From positions 1,951,906 through 2,015,905 of the forward strand of contig JAVKHP010000001.1 of assembly GCA_031459855.1 (NCBI GenBank): a stretch of 64,000 nucleotides of DNA. Direction: 5' to 3'. Source of the stretch: Armatimonadota bacterium. Its GTDB lineage: Bacteria; Sysuimicrobiota; Sysuimicrobiia; Sysuimicrobiales; Humicultoraceae. The notes under the pieces are model-generated. The model made no database searches, was not told the origin of the DNA, and saw only the letters and a program-made list of their open reading frames with translations. Below, in pieces: positions 43,343-52,844 of this stretch; position 1 is the first letter of the stretch; every line of letters begins with the position of its first letter. The position numbers and the translations under genes are program-made.

Positions 43343-43621
43343 TTAGGCTGATGCGCCCGGCTCCCACGGGTGGTCGGGGTGGTGCGTGAACCGGGGCTGA
43401 AGTTGCCGACCCCGCACACCCAGGCGCTCTGCGTACTGCTGGGCGATGATCAGCTCCAGCAGCAGGCCCCACTTCGCGGCCTCGGTCTGCGGGGGCGGTT
43501 TGCTGGGCCCTAACTTGTCCAGCCAGGCGTCGTGGGAGTCTTCCAGGGGGAAAGCCCGCAACGCGCCGTGTGTCCAGGACACCCCCGCGCGGTGCCAGCC
43601 GGCATTGCGCAATAGACGCAC
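43343..43621 (-). CDS. Small hypothetical protein at the end of the transporter operon
   Basis: The 92-residue product starts at GTG 43621, just after the TGA of the permease gene. It has a hydrophilic N-terminus, a Pro-rich middle and an amphipathic C-terminal helix (WGLLLELIIAQQYAERLGV). No family is recognised. The tight spacing suggests co-transcription with the ABC permeases, but the frame could be fortuitous. Confidence 0.35.
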   Translation of the reverse strand: MRLLRNAGWHRAGVSWTHGALRAFPLEDSHDAWLDKLGPSKPPPQTEAAKWGLLLELIIAQQYAERLGVRGRQLQPRFTHHPDHPWEPGASA

Positions 43622-43622
43622 C

Positions 43623-44678
43623 TCAGTATCCGAAGCGTGGGTCCAGGTAGTCACGCAGCGCGTCGCCGAACGCCCCCGCGGCCAGCACCGCCAGGGTCAT
43701 CACGCCGCCGGGGATGGTGGCGATCCACCAGGCGTTCTGGAGGTAGTCACGCCCCTGGCTGATCGTCACGCCCCACGACGGCAGCGGGTGGGGGATGCCC
43801 AGGCCCAGGAACGAGAGGGCGGCTTCGGCCAGCATCTGCAGCGCGATCTGCAGGGTGGCCAGGATCACCAGCGGGGTCAGGATGTTCCGGAGGAGGTGGC
43901 GGCCCATGATGCGGGCGTGGCTGGCGCCCAGCGCCCGTGCCGCCTCCACGAACTCCTTCTCGCGCAGCGCGAGGGTCGAGCCGCGGGCCAGCCGGGCGAA
44001 GACCGCCCACCGGATGACCGACAGGGTGAGGATGACGTTGGGCACCGAGGGGCCCAGCATGGCCGCCATGAGGATGGCCAGCAGCAGCGGCGGGATGGCC
44101 AGCTGCACGTCGACCAGCGCCATCAGCACCGTGTCGGTCGTCCCCCCGGTGTAGCCCGCCACCAGGCCCAGGGCCGTGCCCACCACACCGGCGATGCCCA
44201 CGGTGCTGGCGGCGACGAGCATCGAGACCCGCGCGCCGTGCACCACCTGCCCGAGCAGGTCGCGACCCAGCTGGTCGGTGCCAAACCACGCGATACTACC
44301 GTCGGGCAGCCGGGCGAGCGGCGGGTGCAGCCGCGCGTCCAGGCGCACGCTCAGCGGATTGTAGGGCACGGCCGCCGGGCCGACGAGCCCCGCCACCGCC
44401 GCAAGCAGCAGCAGCGCACCGGTGAGCACCACGCGCCGCCCCTTGCGGGTCGTCCACAGCCGGCGGCGGGGACGCGCGGCGTCGCGCGCCTCGGCGTCGG
44501 CAGCCGCGCGTCGGCGACCCGCGCGGGCGGACGCGCCACCCGGTGCAGGTCCTGGTGCGGCTGCGGTGGGAGCGGTCGGCGCGGCGGGGCCTGCCGCAGC
44601 GTCCGACGCAGGACGCTCCGCCGGACGTCCGGCAGCTGCCGTGGGGTCGGGGGGCGTGGTGCGGTGGAGCGAGGTCAC
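43623..44678 (-). CDS. ABC transporter permease, DppC-like (locus 1)
   Basis: The 351-residue product has an unusual N-terminal extension of about 75 residues rich in Ala/Pro/Arg, then six membrane helices of the oligopeptide-permease type. The EAA loop (FVEAARALGASHARIMGRHLLRN, in part) near residue 215 contacts an ATPase. The DRDLLGQVV-like GTDQLGRDLLGQVV near residue 130 is the DppC/OppC signature. The GTG start overlaps the TGA of the DppB-like gene (GTGA). Its ATPase is not in the window. Confidence 0.85.
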   Translation of the reverse strand: MTSLHRTTPPDPTAAAGRPAERPASDAAAGPAAPTAPTAAAPGPAPGGASARAGRRRAAADAEARDAARPRRRLWTTRKGRRVVLTGALLLLAAVAGLVGPAAVPYNPLSVRLDARLHPPLARLPDGSIAWFGTDQLGRDLLGQVVHGARVSMLVAASTVGIAGVVGTALGLVAGYTGGTTDTVLMALVDVQLAIPPLLLAILMAAMLGPSVPNVILTLSVIRWAVFARLARGSTLALREKEFVEAARALGASHARIMGRHLLRNILTPLVILATLQIALQMLAEAALSFLGLGIPHPLPSWGVTISQGRDYLQNAWWIATIPGGVMTLAVLAAGAFGDALRDYLDPRFGY

Positions 44679-45595
44679 GTGTAGCGGATGCGCGGGTCGA
44701 GGTAGGCGTAGACCAGGTCGACCAGGAGGTTGAGCGCCACCACCGCCAGCGCGGCGAACGTCACCGCGGCCTGCACCACCGGGTAGTCGCGGTTGTTGAT
44801 GGCGGTCACGATCAGCCGGCCCAGGCCCGGCCAGGCGAAGACCGTCTCCAGCACGACCACGCCGCCCAGCAGCGCCCCCAGCTGCAGGCCCAGCATCGTG
44901 ACCACCGGGATGAGCATGTTGCGGTAGACGTGCCGCACGAGCACCGCCGGCTCCGCCAGCCCTTTGGCCCGGGCGGTGCGCACGAACTCCTGGCCCAGCG
45001 TCTCCAGCAGCCCGGCCCGGACGAGCCGGGTCATGACGCCGATCAGCTGCACCGAGAGCGTGATGGTGGGCAGCACCAGGTGCCAGACGGTGCCGCGCCC
45101 AAACGACGGCAGCCAGTGCAGCATGCGGGCGAAGACGATGATGAGCACCAGCCCCAGCCAGAAGTTCGGCACGGCCTGGCCGACCAGCGAGAACACGCCG
45201 ATGGCACGGTCCACGGGCGTCTGCACCCGGCGCGCGGCCGCAGACCCCAGCACGAAGCTGACCACGGTGGTGAGCGCGATCGCCGCGGCGGCCAGCTCGA
45301 GCGTGGCGGGCAGTCGCTCTACCACCATGGCAAAGGCCTGACGGCCCTCATGGTAGGACCGGCCCCAGTCGCCCGCGACCGCCTGGCGCAGGAAGAGGAG
45401 GTACTGGACCGCCAGCGGCCGATCCAGGCCCATCTTCGCCCGCTGCTCGGCCACCAGGTCGGGGGTCGCGAACGTCCCCAGCAGCACCGCTGCCGGATCG
45501 CCGGGAATCACGCGGACGACCAGGAAGATGGCGGTGAGCACGCCCCAGACGACCAGCGTGGCGGCGAGGAGCCGGCGCAGCAGGTAGGTGCCCAT
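44675..45595 (-). CDS. ABC transporter permease, DppB-like (locus 1)
   Basis: The 306-residue inner-membrane permease has the DppB N-terminal signature MGTYLLRRLLAATLVVWGVL and six helices. Its EAA loop is EFVRTARAKGLAEPAVLVRH near residue 205. The C-terminal LVYAYLDPRIRY is typical. It forms a heterodimer channel with the DppC-like protein for peptides or other substrates. It starts 59 bases after the binding-protein stop. Confidence 0.88.
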   Translation of the reverse strand: MGTYLLRRLLAATLVVWGVLTAIFLVVRVIPGDPAAVLLGTFATPDLVAEQRAKMGLDRPLAVQYLLFLRQAVAGDWGRSYHEGRQAFAMVVERLPATLELAAAAIALTTVVSFVLGSAAARRVQTPVDRAIGVFSLVGQAVPNFWLGLVLIIVFARMLHWLPSFGRGTVWHLVLPTITLSVQLIGVMTRLVRAGLLETLGQEFVRTARAKGLAEPAVLVRHVYRNMLIPVVTMLGLQLGALLGGVVVLETVFAWPGLGRLIVTAINNRDYPVVQAAVTFAALAVVALNLLVDLVYAYLDPRIRYT

Positions 45596-45654
45596 GGAGG
45601 CCGGGGACGGGGGCGGGCGCGGCGATGCCGCGCCCGCCCCCCAGGCGCGTGGCC

Positions 45655-47172
45655 CTACGGCGTCACCGAGACCTCCGAGAGCGTGAAGATCTCACTGGGC
45701 GGCAGCTTGAAGCCCTGGACGCGCGTGCGGTAGGCGTAGCTCTCCAGCGCCTCGAAGAGGAACACCGCCGGCCCGTCGGTCCAGAGGATCTCCTGCACCC
45801 GCCTGTACAGCTCGCACCGGCGGTCGAGGTCCACCGTGGCCGCGGCCTGTTCCAGCAGCCGGTCGACCTCCGGGTTGGCGTAGCCGGTGCGCCGCGCCCG
45901 CGAGTGGTACAGGCGCCCCAGCGTGTAGTCGGCGTCGCCGGTGACGGCACCGGTGCCCAGCAGGTTCAGGTCCCAGTTGAGCTTGAGCAGGTCGTCCAGC
46001 CAGATGGCCCGCGGCTGCAGCGTGTTCTTCACCCGGATCCCTACCAGGGCCAGCTGGCCCGTGATGGCATCGGCGACCTCGCGCTCCTTGGGCAGCGCGT
46101 CGTTCCACTTCAGTTCGGTCTCGAACCCCCCGGGGTAGCCCGCCTCGGCCAGCAGCTTGCGGGCCAGCGGCGTGTTGAAGCCATGGAGGGGGAACTCCAC
46201 GGCGCACAGGACGTTGGCCGCGATCGGGCCCCGCGCCGGCTTGGCGATGCCCGCCAGCAACGAGCTGGTGATGGCGGGGATGTTCAGGGCGTGTCGGAGG
46301 GCCTGCCGGACCTTGGGGTGGTCGAAGGGCTTGCGGGTCGGATTGATCCACAGGAAGCGTGTGTAGTAGGTGGGGCCGATCTCGATCTTGATCTGCGCGT
46401 TGCCGCGCAGGCGCTTGATCTCCTCCGGGGTGAGCTGGACGGTCATGTCGATCTCGCCGGTCTCCAGCGCCGTGACCCGCGCCGACAGCTCGGGGATGTC
46501 CACGAAGACCAGCCGCTGCAGTTTCGGGATCCCGCGCTGCCAGTAGGCGGGGTTGGCCTCCAGCACCACGCGCGTGTCGCGCACGAACTCCACGAACCGG
46601 AACGGCCCGGTGCCCACCGGCCGTTCGGCGAACGCCGGCGTGGGCGGCGTGCCAGCCGGCACGATGTAGAGCATCGTCAGGTTGGACAGCAGCGTCCCCA
46701 TGGGTCCTTGCGTCCGGATCACCACCCGGTAGGAGTCGGGGGTCTCCACCGCCGTCACCGGGGTGAACAGCGGGGTGAGGGGGCCGCGCAGGGCGACCAC
46801 CCGCTCCAGCGACGTCTTCACCGCGGCGGCGGTGAACTCGCTGCCGTCGTGGAAGCGTACGCCGCGGCGCAGCTGGAACTCCCACGTGGTGGGATCGACG
46901 ATCCGCCAGCGCTCGGCCAGCGCGGGCTGGAACTTCTTGGCCGCCGGGTCCCAGGTCACCAGGGTGTCGTAGAGGTGACGGCCGAGAATGATTGAGATGC
47001 GCTCAGCGGCGGCAGGGCCGTGGGCGTCGAGGGAGACCACCCGCTGGGGGTAGGCGATGCGCAGCGTCCCCGGCGGGGCCGCGGGACCAGCGGGCGCGCC
47101 GCCCGCAGCCGCCAGGATCACCACCACCACCAGGGCGACGGCACTGCGACCAGCGGTTACCAGGTTCACCAT
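45655..47172 (-). CDS. ABC transporter substrate-binding protein, family 5 (locus 1)
   Basis: The 505-residue periplasmic or lipid-proximal binding protein has a signal peptide (residues 1-35, Ala-rich, no lipobox Cys) and the SBP family-5 motif WRIVDPTTWEFQLRRGVRFHDG, shown in part, near residue 90. It delivers peptides, glycosides or metals-ligand complexes to the adjacent permeases. ATG 47172 follows GGAGGTGC. It is the first gene of the operon on the minus strand. Confidence 0.88.
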   Translation of the reverse strand: MVNLVTAGRSAVALVVVVILAAAGGAPAGPAAPPGTLRIAYPQRVVSLDAHGPAAAERISIILGRHLYDTLVTWDPAAKKFQPALAERWRIVDPTTWEFQLRRGVRFHDGSEFTAAAVKTSLERVVALRGPLTPLFTPVTAVETPDSYRVVIRTQGPMGTLLSNLTMLYIVPAGTPPTPAFAERPVGTGPFRFVEFVRDTRVVLEANPAYWQRGIPKLQRLVFVDIPELSARVTALETGEIDMTVQLTPEEIKRLRGNAQIKIEIGPTYYTRFLWINPTRKPFDHPKVRQALRHALNIPAITSSLLAGIAKPARGPIAANVLCAVEFPLHGFNTPLARKLLAEAGYPGGFETELKWNDALPKEREVADAITGQLALVGIRVKNTLQPRAIWLDDLLKLNWDLNLLGTGAVTGDADYTLGRLYHSRARRTGYANPEVDRLLEQAAATVDLDRRCELYRRVQEILWTDGPAVFLFEALESYAYRTRVQGFKLPPSEIFTLSEVSVTP

Positions 47173-47314
47173 GCACCTCCGTGATCTGCGCTCGATGTCC
47201 GTAGTCCGCGCTCGATCGAGTCACCGCGTGACTCCACGTTCATCGTACCCGCCGGCACCCGCGAGCGTCTACCGGCAGGACGCGCGCAGCCGTCTTGGGA
47301 ATCGCTGCCCCGCG

Positions 47315-47557
47315 ATGCAGTTGGGGCTGACGGCGGCGTTGTGCGCCGCCCGTCCCGGTCCGGACCTGCGCACGCGGATCCTCCATGACACCTCAGCGGT
47401 CCTGTTCGGCGCGTGGTGCCCGGGGGACGTGCCGGTCGACGCGGTCCGGGCGCACGTCGCGGAGCTCACGCGGCTCGCCCGGCGCGAGTGGTCCGAGGCC
47501 GCCATCGAGGCGCCGGTGGTGCTGGAGGCGGCGCGGGCGGGGTCCCAGGATTGCTAG
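47315..47557 (+). CDS. Possible small protein in the gap before the TGS GTPase
   Basis: The 80-residue frame from ATG 47315 (MQLGLTAALCAARPGPDLRT...) is Ala/Arg-rich, with an amphipathic C-terminal half that looks translatable. It has no ribosome site and no recognised family. Its TAG at 47555-47557 is part of the TAGAAT -10 box of the next gene. It is the only candidate gene in the 400-bp gap 47173-47573. Confidence 0.3.
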   Translation: MQLGLTAALCAARPGPDLRTRILHDTSAVLFGAWCPGDVPVDAVRAHVAELTRLARREWSEAAIEAPVVLEAARAGSQDC

Positions 47558-47573
47558 AATAGAGGCCGGTACC

Positions 47574-48551
47574 ATGCCTGCGAACCTGACGCCAGAGTAC
47601 CTGGCCGCCGACCGGAAGTTCAAAGAGGCCACCACGCTCCAGGCCAAGCTCGCGGCGCTGGAAGAGATGCTGGCGGTGATCCCCAAGCACAAGGGGACCG
47701 AGAAGATGCAGGCCGACCTCAAGCGCCGCATCGCCAAGCTGCGCCAGGAAGCCCAGCGCCGGCGCGGTGCCGCCCGGGCCCGACCCTTCTACCACGTCGA
47801 CCGTGAGGGGGCCGGCCAGCTCGTCCTCGTGGGCGGGCCGAACGTCGGCAAGTCGTCGCTCCTGGCGGCGCTCACCAACGCCCAGCCCGAGATCGCCGAC
47901 TACCCCTTCACGACACGGGTGCCGCTGGCCGGGATGACGGCGTTCGAGGACGTGCCGATCCAGCTGGTCGATCTGCCGCCCGTGAGTCCCGAGATGACCG
48001 AGGGCTGGCTGTACGCGCTGATCCGCGGCGCCGACGGCGCGCTGGTGGTGGTCGACCTGGCCGACCCCGACCTGCTGTCGTCCACCGAGCAGGTGCTGGC
48101 GCTGCTGGCGGCTGGCGGCGTCGAGATTACACCGCCGGGGACACCGCGCGGCCCGCGGCAGACGCCAGGGCTGTTCGTCGCGGCCAAGCTCGACGCGCCC
48201 GGTGCCCGGGACGCTCTGGAGATCTTCAAGGAGTTCTACGCTGCCCGCCTGCCGGTGCTCCCTGTCTCCGCCCAGCAGGACGTGAACCTCGGCGAGCTGC
48301 GCCGCGAGATGTTCCGGCTGCTGGGCAAGATCCGGGTCTACAGCAAGAAGCCCGGCAAGAAGCCAGACCTCGACGTGCCCTTCATCCTCCCGCAGGGGAC
48401 CACCGTCCAGGAAGCGGCGGGCGCCGTCCACAAGGACTTCGCAGAACGCCTGCGCTACGCGCGCCTGTGGCGGGCCGGCGAGTACGACGGCCAGATGGTC
48501 GGCCGCGACCACGTGCTGCGCGACCGCGACATCCTCGAACTCCACATGTGA
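47574..48551 (+). CDS. OBG/DRG-type GTPase with TGS domain
   Basis: The 325-residue GTPase has a helical basic N-terminus (about 1-75), then a G domain with GGPNVGKSS (Walker A, residue about 90), the switch region YPFTTRVPLAGM, and VDLPP (G3 variant). The fourth box is AAKLD, a variant of N/TKxD. A C-terminal TGS domain (about 260-325) includes FILPQGTTVQEAAGAVHKDF. DRG-like TGS GTPases bind ribosomes or tRNA. TAGAAT at 47555-47560 lies 13 bases before the ATG, so transcription may start almost at the gene. Confidence 0.85.
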   Translation: MPANLTPEYLAADRKFKEATTLQAKLAALEEMLAVIPKHKGTEKMQADLKRRIAKLRQEAQRRRGAARARPFYHVDREGAGQLVLVGGPNVGKSSLLAALTNAQPEIADYPFTTRVPLAGMTAFEDVPIQLVDLPPVSPEMTEGWLYALIRGADGALVVVDLADPDLLSSTEQVLALLAAGGVEITPPGTPRGPRQTPGLFVAAKLDAPGARDALEIFKEFYAARLPVLPVSAQQDVNLGELRREMFRLLGKIRVYSKKPGKKPDLDVPFILPQGTTVQEAAGAVHKDFAERLRYARLWRAGEYDGQMVGRDHVLRDRDILELHM

Positions 48552-48719
48552 GCGGCAGGATGCGCCGGCTCCCGGGCCAGCCGGCGATCCGCGGGCAGCC
48601 ACCGGGGCGTTCCGTGCAGGGATGGCCACGGCCCCATGGCGCAGCCGGTTCGGAGGTTCCGCCGGGACACACGGCCGGAGGCTGTCGCCGGTCACCGGCC
48701 GTTGAGCGTCGGGCCTGCT

Positions 48720-49358
48720 CTACCAGCGGAGCAGACCCCGCAGGAATGCCAGCAAGCTGACCAGCAGGCCGACCGTCACCAGCAAGATGGCCAGCGAGGC
48801 GGCGGCCACCGCGAGCCCGGCCAGCAGGAAGAGCACGTCCCGGTTCAGCAGCGCCAGGCCCAGCAGCATCACCGCCACGGCCGGGGGCGTGTTCAGGAAG
48901 GGGAACGGTCCCAGCAGGATCAGGCCCATGAGCAGCATCGCCGCCGCCACGATGCGCACGCCGACCCGCTCGCCCGGCCAGAACCCGCGCGGCCGTGACC
49001 AGCGCTCGAGCGCCCGGATCATCGGCAGGCCGCGGTCCCGGAGGAGCTGGACCGTCCGCGGCGAGAGCACACGGTCCCGCAGGGCTGCGGGCAGCCAGGG
49101 CCGCCCGCTCCCCCGCAGCATCTGGATCGCGAACACCGCGTAGATGGGGCCGACCACCGTTGATGACCCCGGGGGCAGCACCGGGATCAGCATGGGCAGG
49201 CCCAGCACGAGCATCAACAGCCCAAAGCCCCGGTCGGCGGCTTGGTCGAGCAGGTCGCCCAGCCGCAGGGGGCGGTCACCGGCGTCGCGCAGCGCCGTCT
49301 CGAGGATCGCGGAGAGGGAGGGGATCTCGGGGTCCGTGGTCACGCGTGCGGCGGCCAC
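48720..49358 (-). CDS. exoD: ExoD family membrane protein
   Basis: The 212-residue product carries the ExoD signatures LGDLLDQAADRGFGLLMLVL near residue 37, and GPFPFLNTPPAVAVMLLGLA, then LLNRDVLFLLAG, at the C-terminus, with about four membrane helices. ExoD affects exopolysaccharide production in rhizobia; here the role is inferred only by family. It lies alone between the GTPase (convergent) and the second transporter locus; the 48552-48719 gap holds nothing recognised. Confidence 0.85.
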   Translation of the reverse strand: MAAARVTTDPEIPSLSAILETALRDAGDRPLRLGDLLDQAADRGFGLLMLVLGLPMLIPVLPPGSSTVVGPIYAVFAIQMLRGSGRPWLPAALRDRVLSPRTVQLLRDRGLPMIRALERWSRPRGFWPGERVGVRIVAAAMLLMGLILLGPFPFLNTPPAVAVMLLGLALLNRDVLFLLAGLAVAAASLAILLVTVGLLVSLLAFLRGLLRW

Positions 49359-49367
49359 CGTGCAGGA

Positions 49368-50261
49368 TCAGGGAAGCCGCATGCGGGGATCCAGGGCATC
49401 GCGCAGGCCGTCGCCCAGCAGGTTGAACGCCAGCACCGTCAGGAAGATGGCCAGGCCCGGGAACGTGGCCATGTACCAGGACGAGAACAAGTAGGTCTGG
49501 CCCTCGCCCAGCATCGTTCCCCACTCGGGCGTGGGCGGCTTCACGCCCAGGCCGAGGAACCCCAGCCCCGCGGCCGTCAGGATGGCCGTCCCCAGCTGGA
49601 GGGTGGACTGCACGATCACCGGGGCCAGGCAGTTGGGCAGCACGTGTCGTCGCAGCACGCGCGGTGCCGAGGCCCCCAGGGCCCGCGCGGCCTCCACGTA
49701 CACCTGGGTGCGGATCGACAGCGCCACCCCGCGCACCAGCCGGACGTACACCGGCGCGGTGGCCAGCCCCACGGCCACCACCACGTTGGTGACGCCGACG
49801 CCCAGCACCGCGATCAGCGTCAGCGCCAGCAGGAAGCCCGGGAAGGCCAGCATCAGGTCCACCAGCCGCTGGATTACGATGTCCACGCTGCCACCATAGT
49901 ACCCGGAGACCAGGCCCACCGGCACGCCCAGGGCGGCGCTCAGGCTGACCGCCAGCACCCCGATCAGGAACGAGACCCGGGCGCCGTAGACGATGCGCAC
50001 CAGCAGGTCGCGGCCCAGGTTGTCGGTGCCCAGCAGGTGCACCCGCGAGGGCGGCTGCAACACGCGCTCGAAGTTGGCCTCCGTCGGGTCCTCGGTGAAG
50101 AGCACGGGGGCCAGCAGCGAGCCGGCCAGGAAGGCCGCGAGAATCGTCAGGCCCACCACGGCGGTGCGGTGCCGGCGCAATCGGCGCCAGACGCCGGGCC
50201 GCGCCCGCACCTCCGCGGGGGCGGGCAGCCACCTAACCGTAGTGGATGCGCGGGTCGACAT
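49368..50261 (-). CDS. ABC transporter permease, DppC-like (locus 2)
   Basis: The 297-residue permease of the oligopeptide type has about six helices and the motif GTDNLGRDLLVRIVYGARVS near residue 100. Its EAA loop is VEAARALGASAPRVLRRHVL near residue 193. It overlaps the DppB-like gene by 29 bases, an unusually long overlap that implies strict coupling. Unlike locus 1, it has only a short N-terminal tail. Confidence 0.87.
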   Translation of the reverse strand: MSTRASTTVRWLPAPAEVRARPGVWRRLRRHRTAVVGLTILAAFLAGSLLAPVLFTEDPTEANFERVLQPPSRVHLLGTDNLGRDLLVRIVYGARVSFLIGVLAVSLSAALGVPVGLVSGYYGGSVDIVIQRLVDLMLAFPGFLLALTLIAVLGVGVTNVVVAVGLATAPVYVRLVRGVALSIRTQVYVEAARALGASAPRVLRRHVLPNCLAPVIVQSTLQLGTAILTAAGLGFLGLGVKPPTPEWGTMLGEGQTYLFSSWYMATFPGLAIFLTVLAFNLLGDGLRDALDPRMRLP

Positions 50262-51153
50262 AGGCGTAGAGGACGTCCACGACGAGGTTCACCAGCGTGA
50301 AGAGCCCGGCGAACACGAGCACCACGCCCTGGACCACCGCGTAGTCGCGGGCCGTGATGGCGCTGACCAGCAGCCGCCCCATGCCGGGCCAGGCGAACAC
50401 GGTCTCGGTGAGGATCGCGCCGCCCAGCAGCGCGCCGAACTGCAGGCCGATGACGGTGATCACCGGGATCAGGGCGTTCTTGAGGGCGTGGCGGAGGATC
50501 ACCACGCGGCCGTGCAGTCCCTTGGCGCGCGCCGTGCGGATGTAGTCCTGGGTGAACACCTCCAGCAGGCTGCTGCGGGTCATGCGGGCGATGATGGCGA
50601 TGGAGAACGCCGCCAGCGCCACCGTAGGCAGGACCAGGTGCGCGGGCGTCCCGTAGCCGCCGGCCGGCAGCCAGTTGAGGTAGACGGAGAAGAGTAGCAT
50701 CAGCATCAGGCCCAGCCAGAAGACCGGGAGCGAGACGCCAAACAGCGCCACGGTCATCACCACGTAGTCGACCGCGGAGTACTGACGGGTGGCCGAGAGC
50801 ACGCCGGCGGCCATGCCCACCAGCGTCGCCACCACGATGCTGGAGACCGCCAGCTGCACCGTGGCGGGCAGCCGGCTGCCGATCTCGCCGATGACCGGCT
50901 CGCGGGTGACGGCCGAGTACCCGAGGTCGCCCCGCAGCAGCCGGGCGAAGAACCGCGCGTACTGGACGTACAGCGGGCGGTCCAGCCCCAACTCCACCCG
51001 CAGCCGCTGCACCTCCTCCTCGGAGGCCTGCAGCCCCAAAATCAACCGCGCCGGGTCGCCGGGGATCAGCCGGATGAGGGCAAAGACGACCACCGTGACG
51101 CCAAGCAGCGTCGGGACGGCGAGCCCAAGACGACGCAGCAGGTAGAGGCCCAT
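50233..51153 (-). CDS. ABC transporter permease, DppB-like (locus 2)
   Basis: The 306-residue permease has MGLYLLRRLGLAVPTLLGVT at the N-terminus and the EAA loop DYIRTARAKGLHGRVVILRH near residue 205. It ends VLYAYVDPRIHYG, as usual for DppB. It is clearly paralogous to locus 1 but too diverged for a recent duplication. It lies 95 bases downstream of its binding-protein gene. Confidence 0.88.
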   Translation of the reverse strand: MGLYLLRRLGLAVPTLLGVTVVVFALIRLIPGDPARLILGLQASEEEVQRLRVELGLDRPLYVQYARFFARLLRGDLGYSAVTREPVIGEIGSRLPATVQLAVSSIVVATLVGMAAGVLSATRQYSAVDYVVMTVALFGVSLPVFWLGLMLMLLFSVYLNWLPAGGYGTPAHLVLPTVALAAFSIAIIARMTRSSLLEVFTQDYIRTARAKGLHGRVVILRHALKNALIPVITVIGLQFGALLGGAILTETVFAWPGMGRLLVSAITARDYAVVQGVVLVFAGLFTLVNLVVDVLYAYVDPRIHYG

Positions 51154-51248
51154 GGGAGATGTCCGGGCAACGCACCGGCCCGGGGCGACGCCTGCGGCGC
51201 GCCCCGGGCCAGCGTCACGTCGTGGGGACGTCGATCGTCACGTCCACG

Positions 51249-52844
51249 TCACTTCCACGTCACGCAGTGGTGGCTGACCGCGGGCGCCTCCGGCTCGCAC
51301 AGCGCCGTCCACTTCTCGATGGGGTGGATCAGGACCCCTTCGAGGTTCTTCACGGTCACGACGTACCACTTCTGGCTCCACAGCCAGATCCACGGGGCGT
51401 CCTGCCAGATGATCTCCTGGGCTTCCTTCATGAGGGCCTTGCGCCGCTCGACGTTGGCCTCCTGGCGCTCGCGCTCCAGCAGCTGGTCGACCTTCGGGTT
51501 GTTGTAGAAGGCCGGCCCCAGGCCCCGGGGCGGGTGGCTGGAGGAGTGGAACTGGCCGTAGAGCACGCCGTCGCAGTCCAGCACCGGCCACGCCCAGCCC
51601 AGCACGATCATCTGGACCCGGGTGCGCTCCGGCGGCGTCTGGATCATGGCGACGTAGGAGGGCCAGTCCATGGTGCTGACGTTGGCCCGCACGTTGACGT
51701 TGCGCAGCTGGGCGGCGATCGCCTGGGCGAACTGGAAGTCCTGGATGTAGCGGCCCGTGGGCGAGAAGAAGTTGACCTCGAACCCGTCCTTGTACCCCGC
51801 CTCGGCCAGCAGCTGCTTGGCCTTGATGGGGTTGAAGGGCCAGCCGCCGTCCTGCACCTTGGAGTAGCCGAACATCATGGACGGGCAGGGCGAGTCCACC
51901 ACGGTGCCCAGGTCGAACAGCACGCTGGCCAGGATCGCCTTCTTGTTGACGGCGTAGTTCATGGCCTGGCGGACCCGGACGTCCTTGAACGGCCCCCACT
52001 GCGTGTTCATGAGCACGGAGATCACGCGGTCGCTGGGCGCCTCGACCACCGTCACCCGGGGGTTGCGGCGCAGCCCCTTGACGTCGGGGGCCGGCGGCAG
52101 CATCGCCTGGTGGACGTCGCCCGCCAGGACCTGTGTCAGGCGGGTGCCGGCGTCGGGCACGACGCGGAAGAGGATCTCGTCGAAGATCGGCTTCTTGCCC
52201 CAGTAGTTGGGGTTGCGCTCCAGCAAGATCGAGTCACCCCGCCGCCACTCCTTGAAGACGTAGGGGCCGGTGCCCCCGCCCACCGGCGCCGCCCGCCAGC
52301 GGTCGCCGGCGCGCTGGACGGCCGCGGGCGAGAGGATGGCGAACTGGGTCGTGCTCAGGTCGGACAGGAACGTCGGGGTAACCTTGCTGAGCGTGATCCG
52401 CACCGTGTCGTCGCCGACGGCCTCGATGCTCTTGATGGGCTGCACCAGGAAGCGCAGCGCCACCGCGACCCGGGGATCCTGGAGCCGCTCGAAGGTGAAC
52501 TTCACTGCCTCGGCGTTGAACGGCGTGCCGTCGTGGAAGCGCACGCCGCGCCGCAGCGTGAAGGTGTAGGTCAGGCCGTCGCGCGAGATCTGCCAGCGGG
52601 TCGCCAGCCGCGGCACGATCTCGTTCTTGACGGGGTGGAGGTCCACCAACGTCTCAAACATGTAGTCGACGACGTTGGCGATGGTGGTGGTCGTCTGCTC
52701 GGCCGGATCGAGCCGGTCGGCGTCGATTCCGATCGCCACACGCAACTGCCGGGGCACCGCCTGGGCGGTGGCCTGCACCTGCTGCAGACCCAGCAGGCCT
52801 GCCACCAGCACCAGCGCCAGCGCGACGCGCATCCCTGTCCTCAC
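51249..52844 (-). CDS. ABC transporter substrate-binding protein, family 5 (locus 2)
   Basis: The 531-residue product starts from GTG 52844 after GGAAGGAGGGAG. The signal peptide is MRTGMRVALALVLVAGLLGL and adjacent residues, without a lipobox. The SBP-5 signature YTFTLRRGVRFHDGTPFNAE is near residue 75. The C-terminal Trp-rich part (IIWQDAPWIWLWSQKWY) resembles glutathione- or peptide-binding DppA relatives. It is the first gene of the second transporter operon. In the upstream gap (52845-53161), AGACTACCAC occurs twice 18 bp apart near 52904-52932, a possible operator. Confidence 0.88.
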   Translation of the reverse strand: MRTGMRVALALVLVAGLLGLQQVQATAQAVPRQLRVAIGIDADRLDPAEQTTTTIANVVDYMFETLVDLHPVKNEIVPRLATRWQISRDGLTYTFTLRRGVRFHDGTPFNAEAVKFTFERLQDPRVAVALRFLVQPIKSIEAVGDDTVRITLSKVTPTFLSDLSTTQFAILSPAAVQRAGDRWRAAPVGGGTGPYVFKEWRRGDSILLERNPNYWGKKPIFDEILFRVVPDAGTRLTQVLAGDVHQAMLPPAPDVKGLRRNPRVTVVEAPSDRVISVLMNTQWGPFKDVRVRQAMNYAVNKKAILASVLFDLGTVVDSPCPSMMFGYSKVQDGGWPFNPIKAKQLLAEAGYKDGFEVNFFSPTGRYIQDFQFAQAIAAQLRNVNVRANVSTMDWPSYVAMIQTPPERTRVQMIVLGWAWPVLDCDGVLYGQFHSSSHPPRGLGPAFYNNPKVDQLLERERQEANVERRKALMKEAQEIIWQDAPWIWLWSQKWYVVTVKNLEGVLIHPIEKWTALCEPEAPAVSHHCVTWK

